NCBI RefSeq assembly: GCF_001429395.1
Contig: NZ_LMJT01000034.1
Coordinates: 208,185 to 272,184, forward strand
From: Allobosea sp. Root381
GTDB lineage: Bacteria; Pseudomonadota; Alphaproteobacteria; Rhizobiales; Beijerinckiaceae
Direction of reading: 5' to 3'
Length of the DNA: 64,000 bases
A model generated the notes under the pieces. That model was not told the DNA's origin. It worked only from the letters and a program-made list of their open reading frames with translations, and searched no databases. This document shows positions 9,280 to 18,107 of the stretch, piece by piece. The translations under genes were made by a program, and so were the position numbers. Every line of letters starts with the position of its first letter. Positions within the stretch are counted from its first letter, which is position 1.

Positions 9280-9981
9280 TCAGGCCGGGATGCGTTCCTC
9301 GACGTCGTTGGGCTCGCGCAGCACGTAGCCGCGGCCCCAGACCGTCTCGATGTAATTCTTGCCGGCCGAGGCGTTCGCCAGCTTCTTGCGCAGCTTGCAG
9401 ATGAAGACGTCGATGATCTTCAACTCGGGCTCGTCCATGCCGCCATAGAGGTGGTTCAGGAACATTTCCTTGGTCAGGGTCGTGCCCTTGCGGAGCGAGA
9501 GCAGCTCCAGCATCTGGTATTCCTTGCCGGTCAGGTGAACGCGGGCCGCGTCCACTTCCACGGTCTTGGTGTCGAGATTGACGACGAGGTCGCCCGTCGT
9601 GATGACCGACTGGGCATGGCCCTTCGAGCGGCGCACGATGGCGTGGATGCGGGCGACCAGCTCGTCCTTGTGGAAGGGCTTGGTCAGGTAGTCATCGGCG
9701 CCGAAGCCCAGGCCCTTGACCTTGTCCTCGATGCCGGCGAGGCCGGAGAGGATCAGGATCGGCGTCTTGACCTTGGCGACGCGCAAGCTGCGCAGAACCT
9801 CGTAGCCGGACATGTCGGGCAGGTTCAGGTCGAGCAGGATGATGTCGTAGTCGTAGAGCTTGCCGAGATCGACGCCTTCCTCACCGAGATCGGTGGTGTA
9901 GACGTTGAAGCTCTCCGATTTGAGCATGAGTTCGATGCTCTGAGCGGTTGCGCTATCGTCCTCGATCAGCAGAACCCGCAT
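9280..9981 (-). CDS. ctrA: Cell-cycle master response regulator CtrA
   Basis: A 233-residue OmpR-type response regulator, nearly full-length identical in character to known CtrA proteins. It has MRVLLIEDDSATAQSIELML at the start, phospho-acceptor Asp51 in LLDLNLPDMSGYE, Lys in LTKPFHKDEL, and a winged-helix DNA-binding domain containing LTGKEYQMLELL and IIDVFICKLRKKL. CtrA controls replication, division and flagellar genes. The ATG at 9981 gives the family start; an upstream in-frame extension lacks homology. The C-terminus EERIPA ends with residues unlike the Caulobacter degron (AA). The upstream region holds two GANTC sites and a TTAAC half-site. Confidence 0.96.
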   Translation of the reverse strand: MRVLLIEDDSATAQSIELMLKSESFNVYTTDLGEEGVDLGKLYDYDIILLDLNLPDMSGYEVLRSLRVAKVKTPILILSGLAGIEDKVKGLGFGADDYLTKPFHKDELVARIHAIVRRSKGHAQSVITTGDLVVNLDTKTVEVDAARVHLTGKEYQMLELLSLRKGTTLTKEMFLNHLYGGMDEPELKIIDVFICKLRKKLANASAGKNYIETVWGRGYVLREPNDVEERIPA

Positions 9982-10098
9982 GTCAACATCCCCAATTTCG
10001 CCCGCAGGCAAGCTACCGCTCTTCTCATCCGGGCCCTCGCGACCCTGGACGACGACGCACTTGCCCGATGAAACGCCACGCGACACGCTATCGGGAAA

Positions 10099-10171
10099 TG
10101 GTTAACAAACCGTGATTCCCGTGCGCAAGCGGTTACTGGGAGAAAGGTGACGATCCTTGCCGAGGTGAGTC
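10099..10171. promoter_or_regulatory. ctrA upstream region with CcrM (GANTC) sites and a TTAAC half-site
   Basis: In the 340-bp divergent region between ctrA and fliI there are two CcrM methylation motifs, GATTC at 10114-10118 and GAGTC at 10167-10171, and a GTTAAC half-site at 10101-10106. These lie 130-190 bp upstream of the ctrA ATG. In Caulobacter a GANTC site in a ctrA promoter makes transcription sensitive to hemimethylation, and TTAA-N7-TTAA words bind CtrA itself. Only half of that CtrA word is clear here, so autoregulation is an inference. Confidence 0.5.
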
Positions 10172-10298
10172 GAATTTGACACGGATCGTCTTGTACTCTC
10201 GCCCGCGAAATCGCTTTTCGCGGAACCTGTATCGCGGAACGGGTCGGAAACGACGCCGCGCCGTGGTGCAGGTTCGAAAGACAGTGTTAATCACTCGG

Positions 10299-10320
10299 GT
10301 AAACGAAAGGTTTACGGAGG
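10299..10320 (+). promoter_or_regulatory. Small inverted repeat abutting the fliI ribosome-binding site
   Basis: GTAAAC (10299-10304) and GTTTAC (10310-10315) form a perfect 6-bp inverted repeat with a GAAAG loop, ending one base before the GGAGG of fliI. It could be a protein-binding site or a weak translational hairpin; no family is recognised. Confidence 0.35.
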
Positions 10321-10325
10321 CCGTT

Positions 10326-11666
10326 ATGCACAACGCCGCGCACGGCCAGAATCGGCTCTCGGGCCTCGCCTCGACCATCGCCGGACTTGACTCCGTCACC
10401 GTCTATGGCCGCGTCAATGCGGTGCGCGGCCTGCTCGTCGAGATCGCCGGGCCGATCGGCGCGATGAGCCTGGGCGGCCGCATCGCGATCGAGATCGCGC
10501 CGGGCAGCCGCGTCCCCTGCGAGGTCATCGGCTTTTCCGGCGAAAGGGCGCTTGTCATGCCCTATGGCGGGCTCGACGGCGTGCGCCGCGGCTGCCCCGC
10601 CTATGTCGACACCGCGCCGCCGGGCATCAGGCCGACCTCCGCCTGGCTCGGGCGGGTCGTCGATGCGCTCGGCCGGCCGGTCGATGGCGGCCCGCCCCTG
10701 CCGCAGGGCGAGAGCCTCTTCACTTTTCGCAACGACCCGCCGCCCGCCCATTCGCGCCAGCGCGTCGGCATGCCGCTCGACCTCGGCGTGCGCGCGCTCA
10801 ACACCTTCCTGACCTGCTGCCTCGGCCAGCGCATGGGCATCTTCGCCGGCTCCGGCGTCGGCAAGTCGGTGCTGCTCTCGATGCTGGCGCGCTATGCCCG
10901 CGCCGACGTCAACGTGATCGGCCTGGTCGGCGAGCGTGGCCGCGAGGTCCAGGAGTTCCTGCAAGACGATCTCGGGCCACAGGGCCTCGCCCGCTCCGTC
11001 GTGGTGGTCGCGACCTCGGACGAGCCGGCGCTGATGCGCAAGCAGGCCGCCATGACCACGCTGACGCTGGCGGAATATTTCCGCGACCAGGGCAAGCAGG
11101 TGATGTGTCTGATGGACTCCGTCACCCGCTTCGCCATGGCGATGCGCGAGATCGGCCTAGCGGCCGGCGAGCCGCCGACCACCAAGGGCTACACCCCGAC
11201 CGTCTTCGCCGAACTGCCGCGCCTGCTGGAGCGCGCCGGCCCCGGCACCGGCAGCGGCGCGATCACCGGCCTCTTCACCGTGCTCGTCGACGGCGGCGAC
11301 CATGACGAGCCGGTCGCCGACGCGGTGCGCGGCATCCTCGACGGCCATATCGTGATGGAACGCTCGATCGCCGAGCGCGGCCGCTACCCGGCGGTCAACA
11401 TCCTGAAATCGGTCTCGCGCACCATGCCGCGCTCCTGCGACCCGGCCTTCTACCCCATCGTCCAGAAGGCGCGCGCCACGCTCGCGACCTATGCCGACAT
11501 GGAGGAGCTGATACGGCTCGGCGCCTACCGCCAGGGCGCCTCCGCCGAGGTCGACGAGGCGATCCGGCTCAATCCGGCGCTCGAGGCCTTCCTGAAGCAG
11601 GCCAAGGACGACGCCACCCCCCTGCCCGAGTGCTATGCGCGGCTGGCCGCGATCATGAACGGGTGA
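10326..11666 (+). CDS. fliI: Flagellar type III export ATPase FliI
   Basis: A 446-residue F1-beta-like ATPase that powers flagellar protein export with FliH and FliJ. Walker A GSGVGKSVL lies at about residues 175-183; GLVGERGREV and VMCLMDSVTRFAMA (Walker B region) follow, then FliI-typical GYTPTVFAELPRLLERAG. The ATG at 10326 is chosen because a GGAGG ribosome site precedes it by 5 nt; an in-frame extension to 10176 is basic and unlike the family. It is separated from fliJ by an unrelated fusion gene and an MFS gene. A short inverted repeat abuts the ribosome site. Confidence 0.95.
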   Translation: MHNAAHGQNRLSGLASTIAGLDSVTVYGRVNAVRGLLVEIAGPIGAMSLGGRIAIEIAPGSRVPCEVIGFSGERALVMPYGGLDGVRRGCPAYVDTAPPGIRPTSAWLGRVVDALGRPVDGGPPLPQGESLFTFRNDPPPAHSRQRVGMPLDLGVRALNTFLTCCLGQRMGIFAGSGVGKSVLLSMLARYARADVNVIGLVGERGREVQEFLQDDLGPQGLARSVVVVATSDEPALMRKQAAMTTLTLAEYFRDQGKQVMCLMDSVTRFAMAMREIGLAAGEPPTTKGYTPTVFAELPRLLERAGPGTGSGAITGLFTVLVDGGDHDEPVADAVRGILDGHIVMERSIAERGRYPAVNILKSVSRTMPRSCDPAFYPIVQKARATLATYADMEELIRLGAYRQGASAEVDEAIRLNPALEAFLKQAKDDATPLPECYARLAAIMNG

Positions 11667-11764
11667 CGCGCGCTCCCCCGCGAAGCTTTGCGTGCGAGAG
11701 GTCGGGGGATTAGACGAGAGCTCACCCGCTCCCGCAACGGCACCTGAAGAGGCCCGCTCTGATA

Positions 11765-13600
11765 TTGCACACCAAGACAACGGAACCGGTCGAGCTCTAT
11801 CGCTCGGACGCCCTGCTGGTTCGGCATGTCCCGTCAGGCGACACATCCGTCGGTGTCGTGACCTTCGATTCCTTCACCGACTATCAGAAGCTAGATCGGC
11901 CGGGCTTCGGCCAGGCCTTCCTGGCGGAGCGCGGCGTCGGCGCCGTCCACGTGATCAGCCGCGAGAACGACTGGTACCAGTACGACGAGATGGCGGAAGC
12001 AGCCGCAGCCATCCGCTCGGCGATGCAGGCCTATGACAGGGTCGCGACCTATGGCTCGAGCATGGGAGGCTATGCGGCGTTCCGCTTCGCCGGGCTGCTC
12101 GGAGCCGATGCCTTCATCGCGCTCTCGCCGCAAGTCACGATCGACCCCTCGGTCGTCCCCTTCGAGCGGCGCTGGCTCGACGATGCGAAGCGGCTGAACT
12201 TCATCTGGGACCATCTCGCCCCCGAGCCCGGCTGCCGAGGCTATGTCTTCTACGATCCGCATGACGACGACGCCCGCCACGTCGCGCTGATGGCCCGGCA
12301 ATGCAGCGTGATCCCGGTGCGCCTGCGCCATGCCGGCCACCCGAGCAGCACCTTCCTGCTGGAAACGGGGCTGTTGTCACGCGTCATCCTCGACCTCATC
12401 AGGGGCAGCGCGGACGTGCCGGCCATCGAGCTCGCCGCCCGCCGCGCGCGGCGCCGGTCGCCCAAATATCTGGCGACCCTCGCGCACCAAATGCCCGAGC
12501 GCCGGATGCATACGAAGATCGGCCTGCTGCGCGCCGCCTTGGCGCTGTCTCCGCAGGACGCCGGCTATGCCAGCGAACTCGCCGAGGCCTTCGCGGCGGC
12601 GGGACGTTTCGAGGAAGCGGGCGAGATGCATCGTCGGGCCCTGGCATTGGACGGCTCCCATCCGATCCTGCGCCACCGCTACGCCTGGCATCTCCTTCAC
12701 AGCGAAAACCATGACGAGGCGGACGCCCTGTCCGCCGCACTCGTCGCGGAAGCACCGAACAGGGCGATATTCGTCGAACAGCGGCGGGTAATCGAACGGC
12801 ACAAGGCGGCGCGGGTCGGGCGGCAAACCTCGATCATCGCCACGGCTCCCCGGCCGCAGGCGCGTGCGGCCTCCCGCGCGGCCTCCCTTGTCCAGCGCAT
12901 CGCCGCCGCGCTGAGCGGGCGGCGCGTGGGCGGGCTCGACGGCGAGACCGGCGGCGGTCTAAGCGAAGAGGGCCTGCGCGCGATGCTGACGACGACGCCC
13001 GCGCCTCCGCAGTTCGTCGAGGCGTGGGCCCGCGATGCCATGTTGCGGAACCGTGCCGGAGCAGCCCGGCCGGACCTCGTGCTGCTCGGCGATTCATTGG
13101 TGGAACACTGGCCCGAAGGTACATTTTCGGGGCGCGATGTCTTCAATTTCGGCGTCGCGGCGGACAGGACACAGCATCTCCTGTGGCGCCTGCGTGCGCC
13201 CGAGATAGCCGCGTTTTCTCCCCGCCATGCCGTCATCCTGATCGGTACCAACAACCTCGCCAGCGGCGACGAGCCGGAGGCGATCACGGCCGGCATCGTC
13301 GCCGTGGCGCGAGCGATCGAACGGCTCTGGCCGGCGACATCCATCCTGGCCGTCGAGATTCCGCCCTGCGGCCCGACCTTCGCGTTCAACGCACGCCAGC
13401 GCTTCGTGGCCAATCTCGGCATCCGCGCGAAGCTGCAGACGCTCAACGTCGATCAGGAAATGACCGACGGATTCGACCGGCGAACCCCGAATTACCATCC
13501 CGACCGGATTCATTTCTCGGCGGAAGGCTATCGCCTGCTGACGCGCCTGGTCGCAGCGAGGCTCGACCTGATCAAGGAGGGCGCGGCACGGCAGCCCTGA
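11765..13600 (+). CDS. Three-part fusion: alpha/beta hydrolase, TPR-like linker, SGNH/GDSL hydrolase
   Basis: A 611-residue protein. The N-terminal part (about 1-210) is an alpha/beta-hydrolase-like fold with the nucleophile elbow YGSSMGGYAAF near residue 100. The middle (about 235-340) reads as helical TPR-like repeats (ASELAEAFAAAGRFEEAGEM). The C-terminal part (about 420-605) is an SGNH hydrolase with block I LLGDSLVEHW, block II NFGVAAD, block III LIGTNN and block V DRIHFSAEGY, so Ser, Gly, Asn and Asp/His are all present. No signal peptide is seen. The TTG start is the only one that keeps the N-terminal strand; the ribosome site is weak. Its place between fliI and fliJ suggests acquisition or a role in surface-glycan or flagellar modification, which is speculative. 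Confidence 0.75.
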   Translation: MHTKTTEPVELYRSDALLVRHVPSGDTSVGVVTFDSFTDYQKLDRPGFGQAFLAERGVGAVHVISRENDWYQYDEMAEAAAAIRSAMQAYDRVATYGSSMGGYAAFRFAGLLGADAFIALSPQVTIDPSVVPFERRWLDDAKRLNFIWDHLAPEPGCRGYVFYDPHDDDARHVALMARQCSVIPVRLRHAGHPSSTFLLETGLLSRVILDLIRGSADVPAIELAARRARRRSPKYLATLAHQMPERRMHTKIGLLRAALALSPQDAGYASELAEAFAAAGRFEEAGEMHRRALALDGSHPILRHRYAWHLLHSENHDEADALSAALVAEAPNRAIFVEQRRVIERHKAARVGRQTSIIATAPRPQARAASRAASLVQRIAAALSGRRVGGLDGETGGGLSEEGLRAMLTTTPAPPQFVEAWARDAMLRNRAGAARPDLVLLGDSLVEHWPEGTFSGRDVFNFGVAADRTQHLLWRLRAPEIAAFSPRHAVILIGTNNLASGDEPEAITAGIVAVARAIERLWPATSILAVEIPPCGPTFAFNARQRFVANLGIRAKLQTLNVDQEMTDGFDRRTPNYHPDRIHFSAEGYRLLTRLVAARLDLIKEGAARQP

Positions 13601-13639
13601 GCGTGCCACGCCTTCCGGCCGGGCGGCGCCGGCCCGTCT

Positions 13640-14929
13640 TCAGCGTCGAGCCAACAAGCGCAGCAGCGCCAGCATCGCCGCGAGTGCGACGAGCTGGATT
13701 GCCGCAGCGGCGGCCAACGTCGCCGGCCGCCCCAGCCATTCGATCATGACGGCGAAGAACAGGGGCGCGGCCGCAAAGGCAAAATTCAGCGGCACCGTCA
13801 GCCGGCCGAGCAGACTGCCGAAGCCGCTGCGCCCGAACAGCGCGAGCGGCAGGGTCGCGCGCGCAACCGCGATCACCCCCATCGCCGCGCTGAACAGCAG
13901 CACGAAGGCGACCGCCGCCGCAGGCGAGCCCGGCACCAGCACCATGATCAGGCAGGCCAGCGGGCCGAGCGCCATGCCGACCAACGCAGCGCGCTCGACC
14001 GAAATCCTCTGCCCGAGCGTGGCATCCGTCAGCCGCGCCAGCAGCGTCGCCGGGCCGCTCAGCGTCGCAACGAGGACGGCACCCGCCTGATCCAGCCCCG
14101 CATGGCGCAGGATGTCGATCAGATGCAGCGGCAGCCCCCAGGAAACCAGCCCGCTAGCCGAGAAGATGATCGCGACCAGCCAGAAACCCTTGCGTCGCTG
14201 ATCGGGCGCCAGGCGCCCGGCCTCGCTATCACCCGGCGCCCCCGCCGGTGCCCTGGGGCCGCCGGCTTGAGCGAGCCCGCGCGGGATCGAGGCGTAGATC
14301 GGCAGCGAGATCAGGATCTGCAGCGCCGCCAGGACGAGCCAGGTGGCCCGCCAGCCCAGATTCTCCGAAAGCAGCGCGACCAGCGGCCAGGCGATGCTGG
14401 AGGACAGCGCGGTTGCGAGCATCATCAACCCGATCACCCGCCGGGCGCGCGCGCCCATCAACTGCACGATGGTGACGTTGCCGGCCGTCGTCAGGGCGAA
14501 GGCGTGGCCGACCCCGATCACGAACCAGCTCGCGAGATAGCTCGCCGGCCCCTGTGCCAGGCTGAGAGACGCCAGACCGAGCGCACAGACCACCGCGCCC
14601 GCGCACATCGACACCCTCGTTCCCGCGCGGTCGAAATGGCGCCCCATGGTGGGAGCCAGCGCGGCCGAGGTCAGCAGAAGCACGGTGATGCCCCCGAACA
14701 CGACCCGCGGGTCGAGTCCGAGATCGCGCTGGATGTCGCGCGCCAGCACCGACAAGGCATAGAAGGTCGCCCCCCAGCCGGTCATGGTCGCGACGACGAG
14801 CAGGCACATCAGCAGGCCATGCTTCGGAAAGCGCGGAAAGGCAGGCAAGGCGGGCATCCAAGCTCGGGCGGGCGGAACGGCTGCCGGAGGCAGCGGCCGC
14901 ATCAGGCTAGTAGCGCGGCTTGCCCCCAT
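13640..14929 (-). CDS. MFS transporter
   Basis: A major facilitator protein of up to 429 residues with about twelve hydrophobic helices. It has the MFS motif-A-like GRHFDRAGTRV between helices 2 and 3 (about residues 96-108) and a long hydrophilic loop in the middle (about 215-250). The N-terminus may begin at an internal ATG (14902 or 14857), since the first 25-30 residues are Pro/Ala-rich. It is transcribed against the surrounding flagellar genes. The substrate is unknown; the overall character recalls monocarboxylate or drug MFS families. Confidence 0.8.
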   Translation of the reverse strand: MGASRATSLMRPLPPAAVPPARAWMPALPAFPRFPKHGLLMCLLVVATMTGWGATFYALSVLARDIQRDLGLDPRVVFGGITVLLLTSAALAPTMGRHFDRAGTRVSMCAGAVVCALGLASLSLAQGPASYLASWFVIGVGHAFALTTAGNVTIVQLMGARARRVIGLMMLATALSSSIAWPLVALLSENLGWRATWLVLAALQILISLPIYASIPRGLAQAGGPRAPAGAPGDSEAGRLAPDQRRKGFWLVAIIFSASGLVSWGLPLHLIDILRHAGLDQAGAVLVATLSGPATLLARLTDATLGQRISVERAALVGMALGPLACLIMVLVPGSPAAAVAFVLLFSAAMGVIAVARATLPLALFGRSGFGSLLGRLTVPLNFAFAAAPLFFAVMIEWLGRPATLAAAAAIQLVALAAMLALLRLLARR

Positions 14930-15097
14930 GCGTCAGGAGCAGGAGCGCGGCCGCGCCATGCGTCGAATGCGGCGCATTCCGGTAAGGAACGGTCAACCTC
15001 CTTGGTCCATTGTGCTTTTTGTCTCGCGGTATGGAGTTCCGGTCGCGCGCCGAGGGGTCGGCGCTCGGCCAATGCGTAATCAGGAGTTGGAAACGAC

Positions 15098-15502
15098 ATG
15101 AAGTCGCGAGAGACCCTTCTGCGTCTCAAACGGTTCCAGGTGGACGAGAAGCGCCGCCGGGTAAGCCAGATCGAGATGATGATCGCCGATTTTCACCGCA
15201 TGGCGAGCGACCTGGACCGCGAGATCCAGAGCGAGGAATCGCGGGCCGGCATCTCCGACCCCGGTCATTTCGCCTATCCGACCTACGCCAAGGCCGCGCT
15301 CGGCCGTCGCGACAACCTGCGCCAGTCCGCCGACAACCTGAAGGGCCAGCTCGACGAGGCCAAGGCCGAGTTGCAGGAAGCCTTCGAGGACATGAAGAAG
15401 GTCGAGATTCTCGACGATCGCGAACGGGCCACCGAGCGCGCCGCCGAGGCCGCCCGCGACCAGGCTATGATGGATTCGATCGGCCTGCGCCCGCGCGCCT
15501 GA
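15098..15502 (+). CDS. fliJ: Flagellar export chaperone/stalk protein FliJ
   Basis: A 134-residue, almost entirely coiled-coil protein (MKSRETLLRLKRFQVDEKRR at the start), typical of FliJ in Hyphomicrobiales. FliJ works as the central stalk of the FliI ATPase and escorts rod/hook substrates. An AGGAG ribosome site precedes the ATG. It ends about 30 bp before a strong terminator. It would normally follow fliI directly; here about 3.4 kb of other genes separate the two. Confidence 0.88.
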   Translation: MKSRETLLRLKRFQVDEKRRRVSQIEMMIADFHRMASDLDREIQSEESRAGISDPGHFAYPTYAKAALGRRDNLRQSADNLKGQLDEAKAELQEAFEDMKKVEILDDRERATERAAEAARDQAMMDSIGLRPRA

Positions 15503-15533
15503 GCCGCCACGCGATCACTGAATCGAGTGCAAG

Positions 15534-15560
15534 GCCCGCCGGCCCGTCCGGCGGGCTTTT
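15534..15560 (+). terminator. Rho-independent terminator after fliJ
   Basis: A perfect 9-bp stem GCCCGCCGG / CCGGCGGGC with loop CCCGT (15534-15556) is followed by TTTTCTGTT. It is oriented for plus-strand transcripts ending after fliJ. Confidence 0.88.
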
Positions 15561-15626
15561 CTGTTCCGCCGCGGCTGTCAAGACGAGGGACGAGACGCGG
15601 ACGCCCTATGTTCGGCCCTGTGCGGA

Positions 15627-16535
15627 TTAGCGGATCTCGGGTGATCGACCGAGCGTGGCGCGCACGAAGGCGCCCACCTCTGCCAGCGCTCGACGGCCGT
15701 CGGCAAGCTGCGCATAGAACAAGTGCCAAGCATGAATCATATGCGGCCAGACTTGCAACGTGGTCCGTACGTCCGCTGCCGCAGCTACCCCGGCCAGCCG
15801 GATCGCATCATCCAACAGGGTTTCGTCGGACCCAACCTGAATCAGCAACGGCGGCAAACCACGCAAATCCGCGTAAATCGGCGAGACCATCGACATGCGC
15901 GGATCGCTGCCTTGCAAATATGCCGCCGCCAACTCGTGCAGATACGGCCCCTGGATCAAAGGGTCTACCGCAGCTTTGGTCTGCATGGTGGCACCCGACA
16001 TCTCCAGATCCGTCCATGGTGAACTGCACCACGCGCCGGCGGGCAAAGCAGTGCCCGCATCGCGCAGTGAAACCAGCGTCGCGATCGCCAGCCCGCCGCC
16101 CGCGCTCTCCCCAGCCAGGACGATGTTTTCCGGCAGAAACCCTTGCGCTAGCAAAAATCGGTATCCGGTCAGTGCATCTTCCAACGCCGCCGGAAATGGA
16201 TGCTCCGGCGCCAAGCGATAACCAAGCGCCAGCGTGCGCGTGCCTGCCTCACGCCCGGCTTGCGCGATCATATGCCGGTGACTTTTGATCGATCCGGAAA
16301 CGTAACCGCCGCCGTGCAGAAACATGATCACCCGTGCAGGGTCGGCGGCCGGCGTGGTGGTCCACTCTGCCGCCACCCCATTCGCATCCACCGGCTCCAC
16401 GACGACATCCGGTGGCATTTCGTAACGCGCGGTCAGGTCATCCAGCCGCTGCCGGCGGCCGGACACGTCAACCGGCCGCTGTCCAGCTGCCAGCATCGCC
16501 CTTATGGCGGCGAGTTCTGCATCGGCTTGCGTCAA
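15627..16535 (-). CDS. Alpha/beta hydrolase of the hormone-sensitive lipase (HSL) family
   Basis: A 302-residue esterase/lipase-like enzyme. The HSL oxyanion motif HGGGYVSGS lies at about residue 75, the nucleophile elbow GESAGGG at about 150, a catalytic-acid region GSDETLLDDA, and His in MIHAWHLF near the C-terminus. The TTG start at 16535 has a GGAGGA ribosome site 7 nt upstream; the longer open frame runs into transposase debris. Base composition and codon choice are visibly less GC-skewed than in neighbouring genes. With the IS3 scar immediately upstream this points to horizontal acquisition. Confidence 0.85.
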   Translation of the reverse strand: MTQADAELAAIRAMLAAGQRPVDVSGRRQRLDDLTARYEMPPDVVVEPVDANGVAAEWTTTPAADPARVIMFLHGGGYVSGSIKSHRHMIAQAGREAGTRTLALGYRLAPEHPFPAALEDALTGYRFLLAQGFLPENIVLAGESAGGGLAIATLVSLRDAGTALPAGAWCSSPWTDLEMSGATMQTKAAVDPLIQGPYLHELAAAYLQGSDPRMSMVSPIYADLRGLPPLLIQVGSDETLLDDAIRLAGVAAAADVRTTLQVWPHMIHAWHLFYAQLADGRRALAEVGAFVRATLGRSPEIR

Positions 16536-16591
16536 TCCAGCCTCCTCCCAATTGAAACACGATTGGCGTGCGGCTCTGCGAGCAGACGGGA

Positions 16592-16725
16592 TCAGGCCAC
16601 GGCTTTGATCGCGAGCCGGGCGTGTTGTCTCCGAACTGCTGCCGGCTGAAATTGCAGAGCGCGGCGTGCAGTCTGCTTCCGTTGTAGACCTGATCAATGA
16701 ACCGCGGAAGATCGACGGCTAGGTC
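16592..16725 (-). pseudogene. 3' remnant of an IS3-family transposase (orfB)
   Basis: On the minus strand the sequence reads DLPRFIDQVYNGSRLHAAL, then (after one frameshift near 16635) QHARLAIKAVA and a stop. This is the characteristic C-terminus of IS3-family OrfB integrases (RFIDxVYNxxRLHSAL...QHAR). No upstream part of the transposase, DDE motif or terminal repeats are visible, so it is a decayed scar next to the HSL-type esterase. Confidence 0.75.
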
Positions 16726-16875
16726 TGTTTGGGGCTTCTCTGGTCGTCCGGCGACCGACTCAATCGGGCCGCAAAGAGGAGAATGGGTCGGACAAAATGC
16801 TTCTATCCGACCGGCAAGAGCAACGTTTCTCTCGCTAGAGCAGTTGCTGCAGCTCCTTGCGGTGTCCGCGCCCCC

Positions 16876-17490
16876 TTACTCGACGATCGGATGATGCGGG
16901 ACGCAGTCGCGACGCATCTTGCCCGCCAGCCGCGGATCGTCATCGATCTCGACGCCGCGCTTGAACACGCGAAAGCCGGAGCGCTGGTAGAATTCCGGCG
17001 CGCCCTGATGGTCGAGGGTGCAGGTATGCACCCAGAAGCGCGCGATCGGCTTGGCCCAGGCCATTGCCAGCGCCCGGTTCATCAGCCAGCGTCCCGCGCC
17101 CTTGCCGAGCACGGCTTCGTCGAGACCGAAGAAGGCGAGTTCCCCCTCGCCCGCGACCCGGAAGTCCAGCTCCAGCAGCCCGACATCGGCTCCCTCGTGA
17201 CGCACCACGAAGGTCTCGACGTTTGCGTCGCCCAGGATCGCCTCGACCTCGCCGACCGGCTTGACCAGCCGGCTGAACCACATCCAGCGTTCGCCGAGCC
17301 GGCGGTACATGGCGAGATAACGCTGGACCTCGGGCGCTCCGATGCGCTCCAGCGAAAAGCCCTCGACACCCGGCGGATCGGGCCGCACAGGCGGCGCGGC
17401 GACCATCTCGAGCGAGGTCACGATGGCCGCGATCTTGCCGGGAGGCAGGTCAGTCGTGCCGTTGAGGCCGATGGTCAGGGTCGATGACAT
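16876..17490 (-). CDS. GNAT family N-acetyltransferase
   Basis: A 204-residue protein with a GNAT fold. The acetyl-CoA-binding segment is AVLGKGAGRWLMNRALAMAW (about residues 130-150), followed by the RFWVHTCTLDHQGAPEFYQRSGF motif typical of the C-terminal strands. The ATG at 17490 is followed by a plausible N-terminus; a longer frame to 17598 runs into intergenic sequence. The substrate is unknown. The final residues CVPHHPIVE are unusually His-rich. Confidence 0.85.
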   Translation of the reverse strand: MSSTLTIGLNGTTDLPPGKIAAIVTSLEMVAAPPVRPDPPGVEGFSLERIGAPEVQRYLAMYRRLGERWMWFSRLVKPVGEVEAILGDANVETFVVRHEGADVGLLELDFRVAGEGELAFFGLDEAVLGKGAGRWLMNRALAMAWAKPIARFWVHTCTLDHQGAPEFYQRSGFRVFKRGVEIDDDPRLAGKMRRDCVPHHPIVE

Positions 17491-17586
17491 GGCGTTATCT
17501 TCGGTTGGCGCAATCTGCGATTGCCGGAACGGAGGGCGGAACGCCACGCCGCGATCATGACATGATCGCGGCGGAAAGATCATGAG

Positions 17587-18027
17587 ATGACGCGGCATGG
17601 CAACCCTTCGAGATCACGCACAGACCGGCCCGACCGCCCGGCCCTGCTGCGGCTCGTCGTGGCGCTGGCGGTGATGCTGGTTGGGGTCCTGCCGCACGCC
17701 ACGCTTGCCGCCTCCGCCTTCCACGCGGCCGCCGCATCGCCGGCAGCGACGCCTCCCAAGGGCGCGCCAGTGGACCGGCACGCCGCCCATCGGGCCCAGG
17801 CCGCCGCGCCCTGCCATGACGATGCGGACGCGAGCGACAAGGCCGGACCGTCCACGCCATCCTGCTGCGTCCTCGGCTGCGGGCTGCTCGGCGCAGGCCC
17901 GGTGAGCGCTTTCGCGGCGGCCTCCCCTTCATGGCGGCGCCTTGTCGCCGATCCGGCCTTGGCGGTCGCTGAGACCGAGCCCGAGCCGGCCGAGCGACCG
18001 CCCCGTCGCGCCGCCCTGGCCGGCTAA
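17587..18027 (+). CDS. His/Cys-rich exported or membrane protein of unknown function
   Basis: A 146-residue protein with a basic N-terminus, one hydrophobic segment (LLRLVVALAVMLVGVLPHATLA, about 21-42), then an Ala/Pro-rich stretch carrying a CHDDAD motif and a CCVLGCGLLG motif. The spacing of Cys and His suggests metal binding. It resembles DUF2946-type proteins often found beside copper genes, but I cannot confirm membership. It lies 80 bp upstream of a DUF305 protein on the same strand, so the two probably form a small metal-stress operon. Confidence 0.6.
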   Translation: MTRHGNPSRSRTDRPDRPALLRLVVALAVMLVGVLPHATLAASAFHAAAASPAATPPKGAPVDRHAAHRAQAAAPCHDDADASDKAGPSTPSCCVLGCGLLGAGPVSAFAAASPSWRRLVADPALAVAETEPEPAERPPRRAALAG

Positions 18028-18107
18028 AAACGCAACCGATTTTCGAAGAGCGAAACCGCCCTGCCCGAGCGGCGGGCGTCCCGTTTCGCAACCAAGGACA
18101 AAACGCC

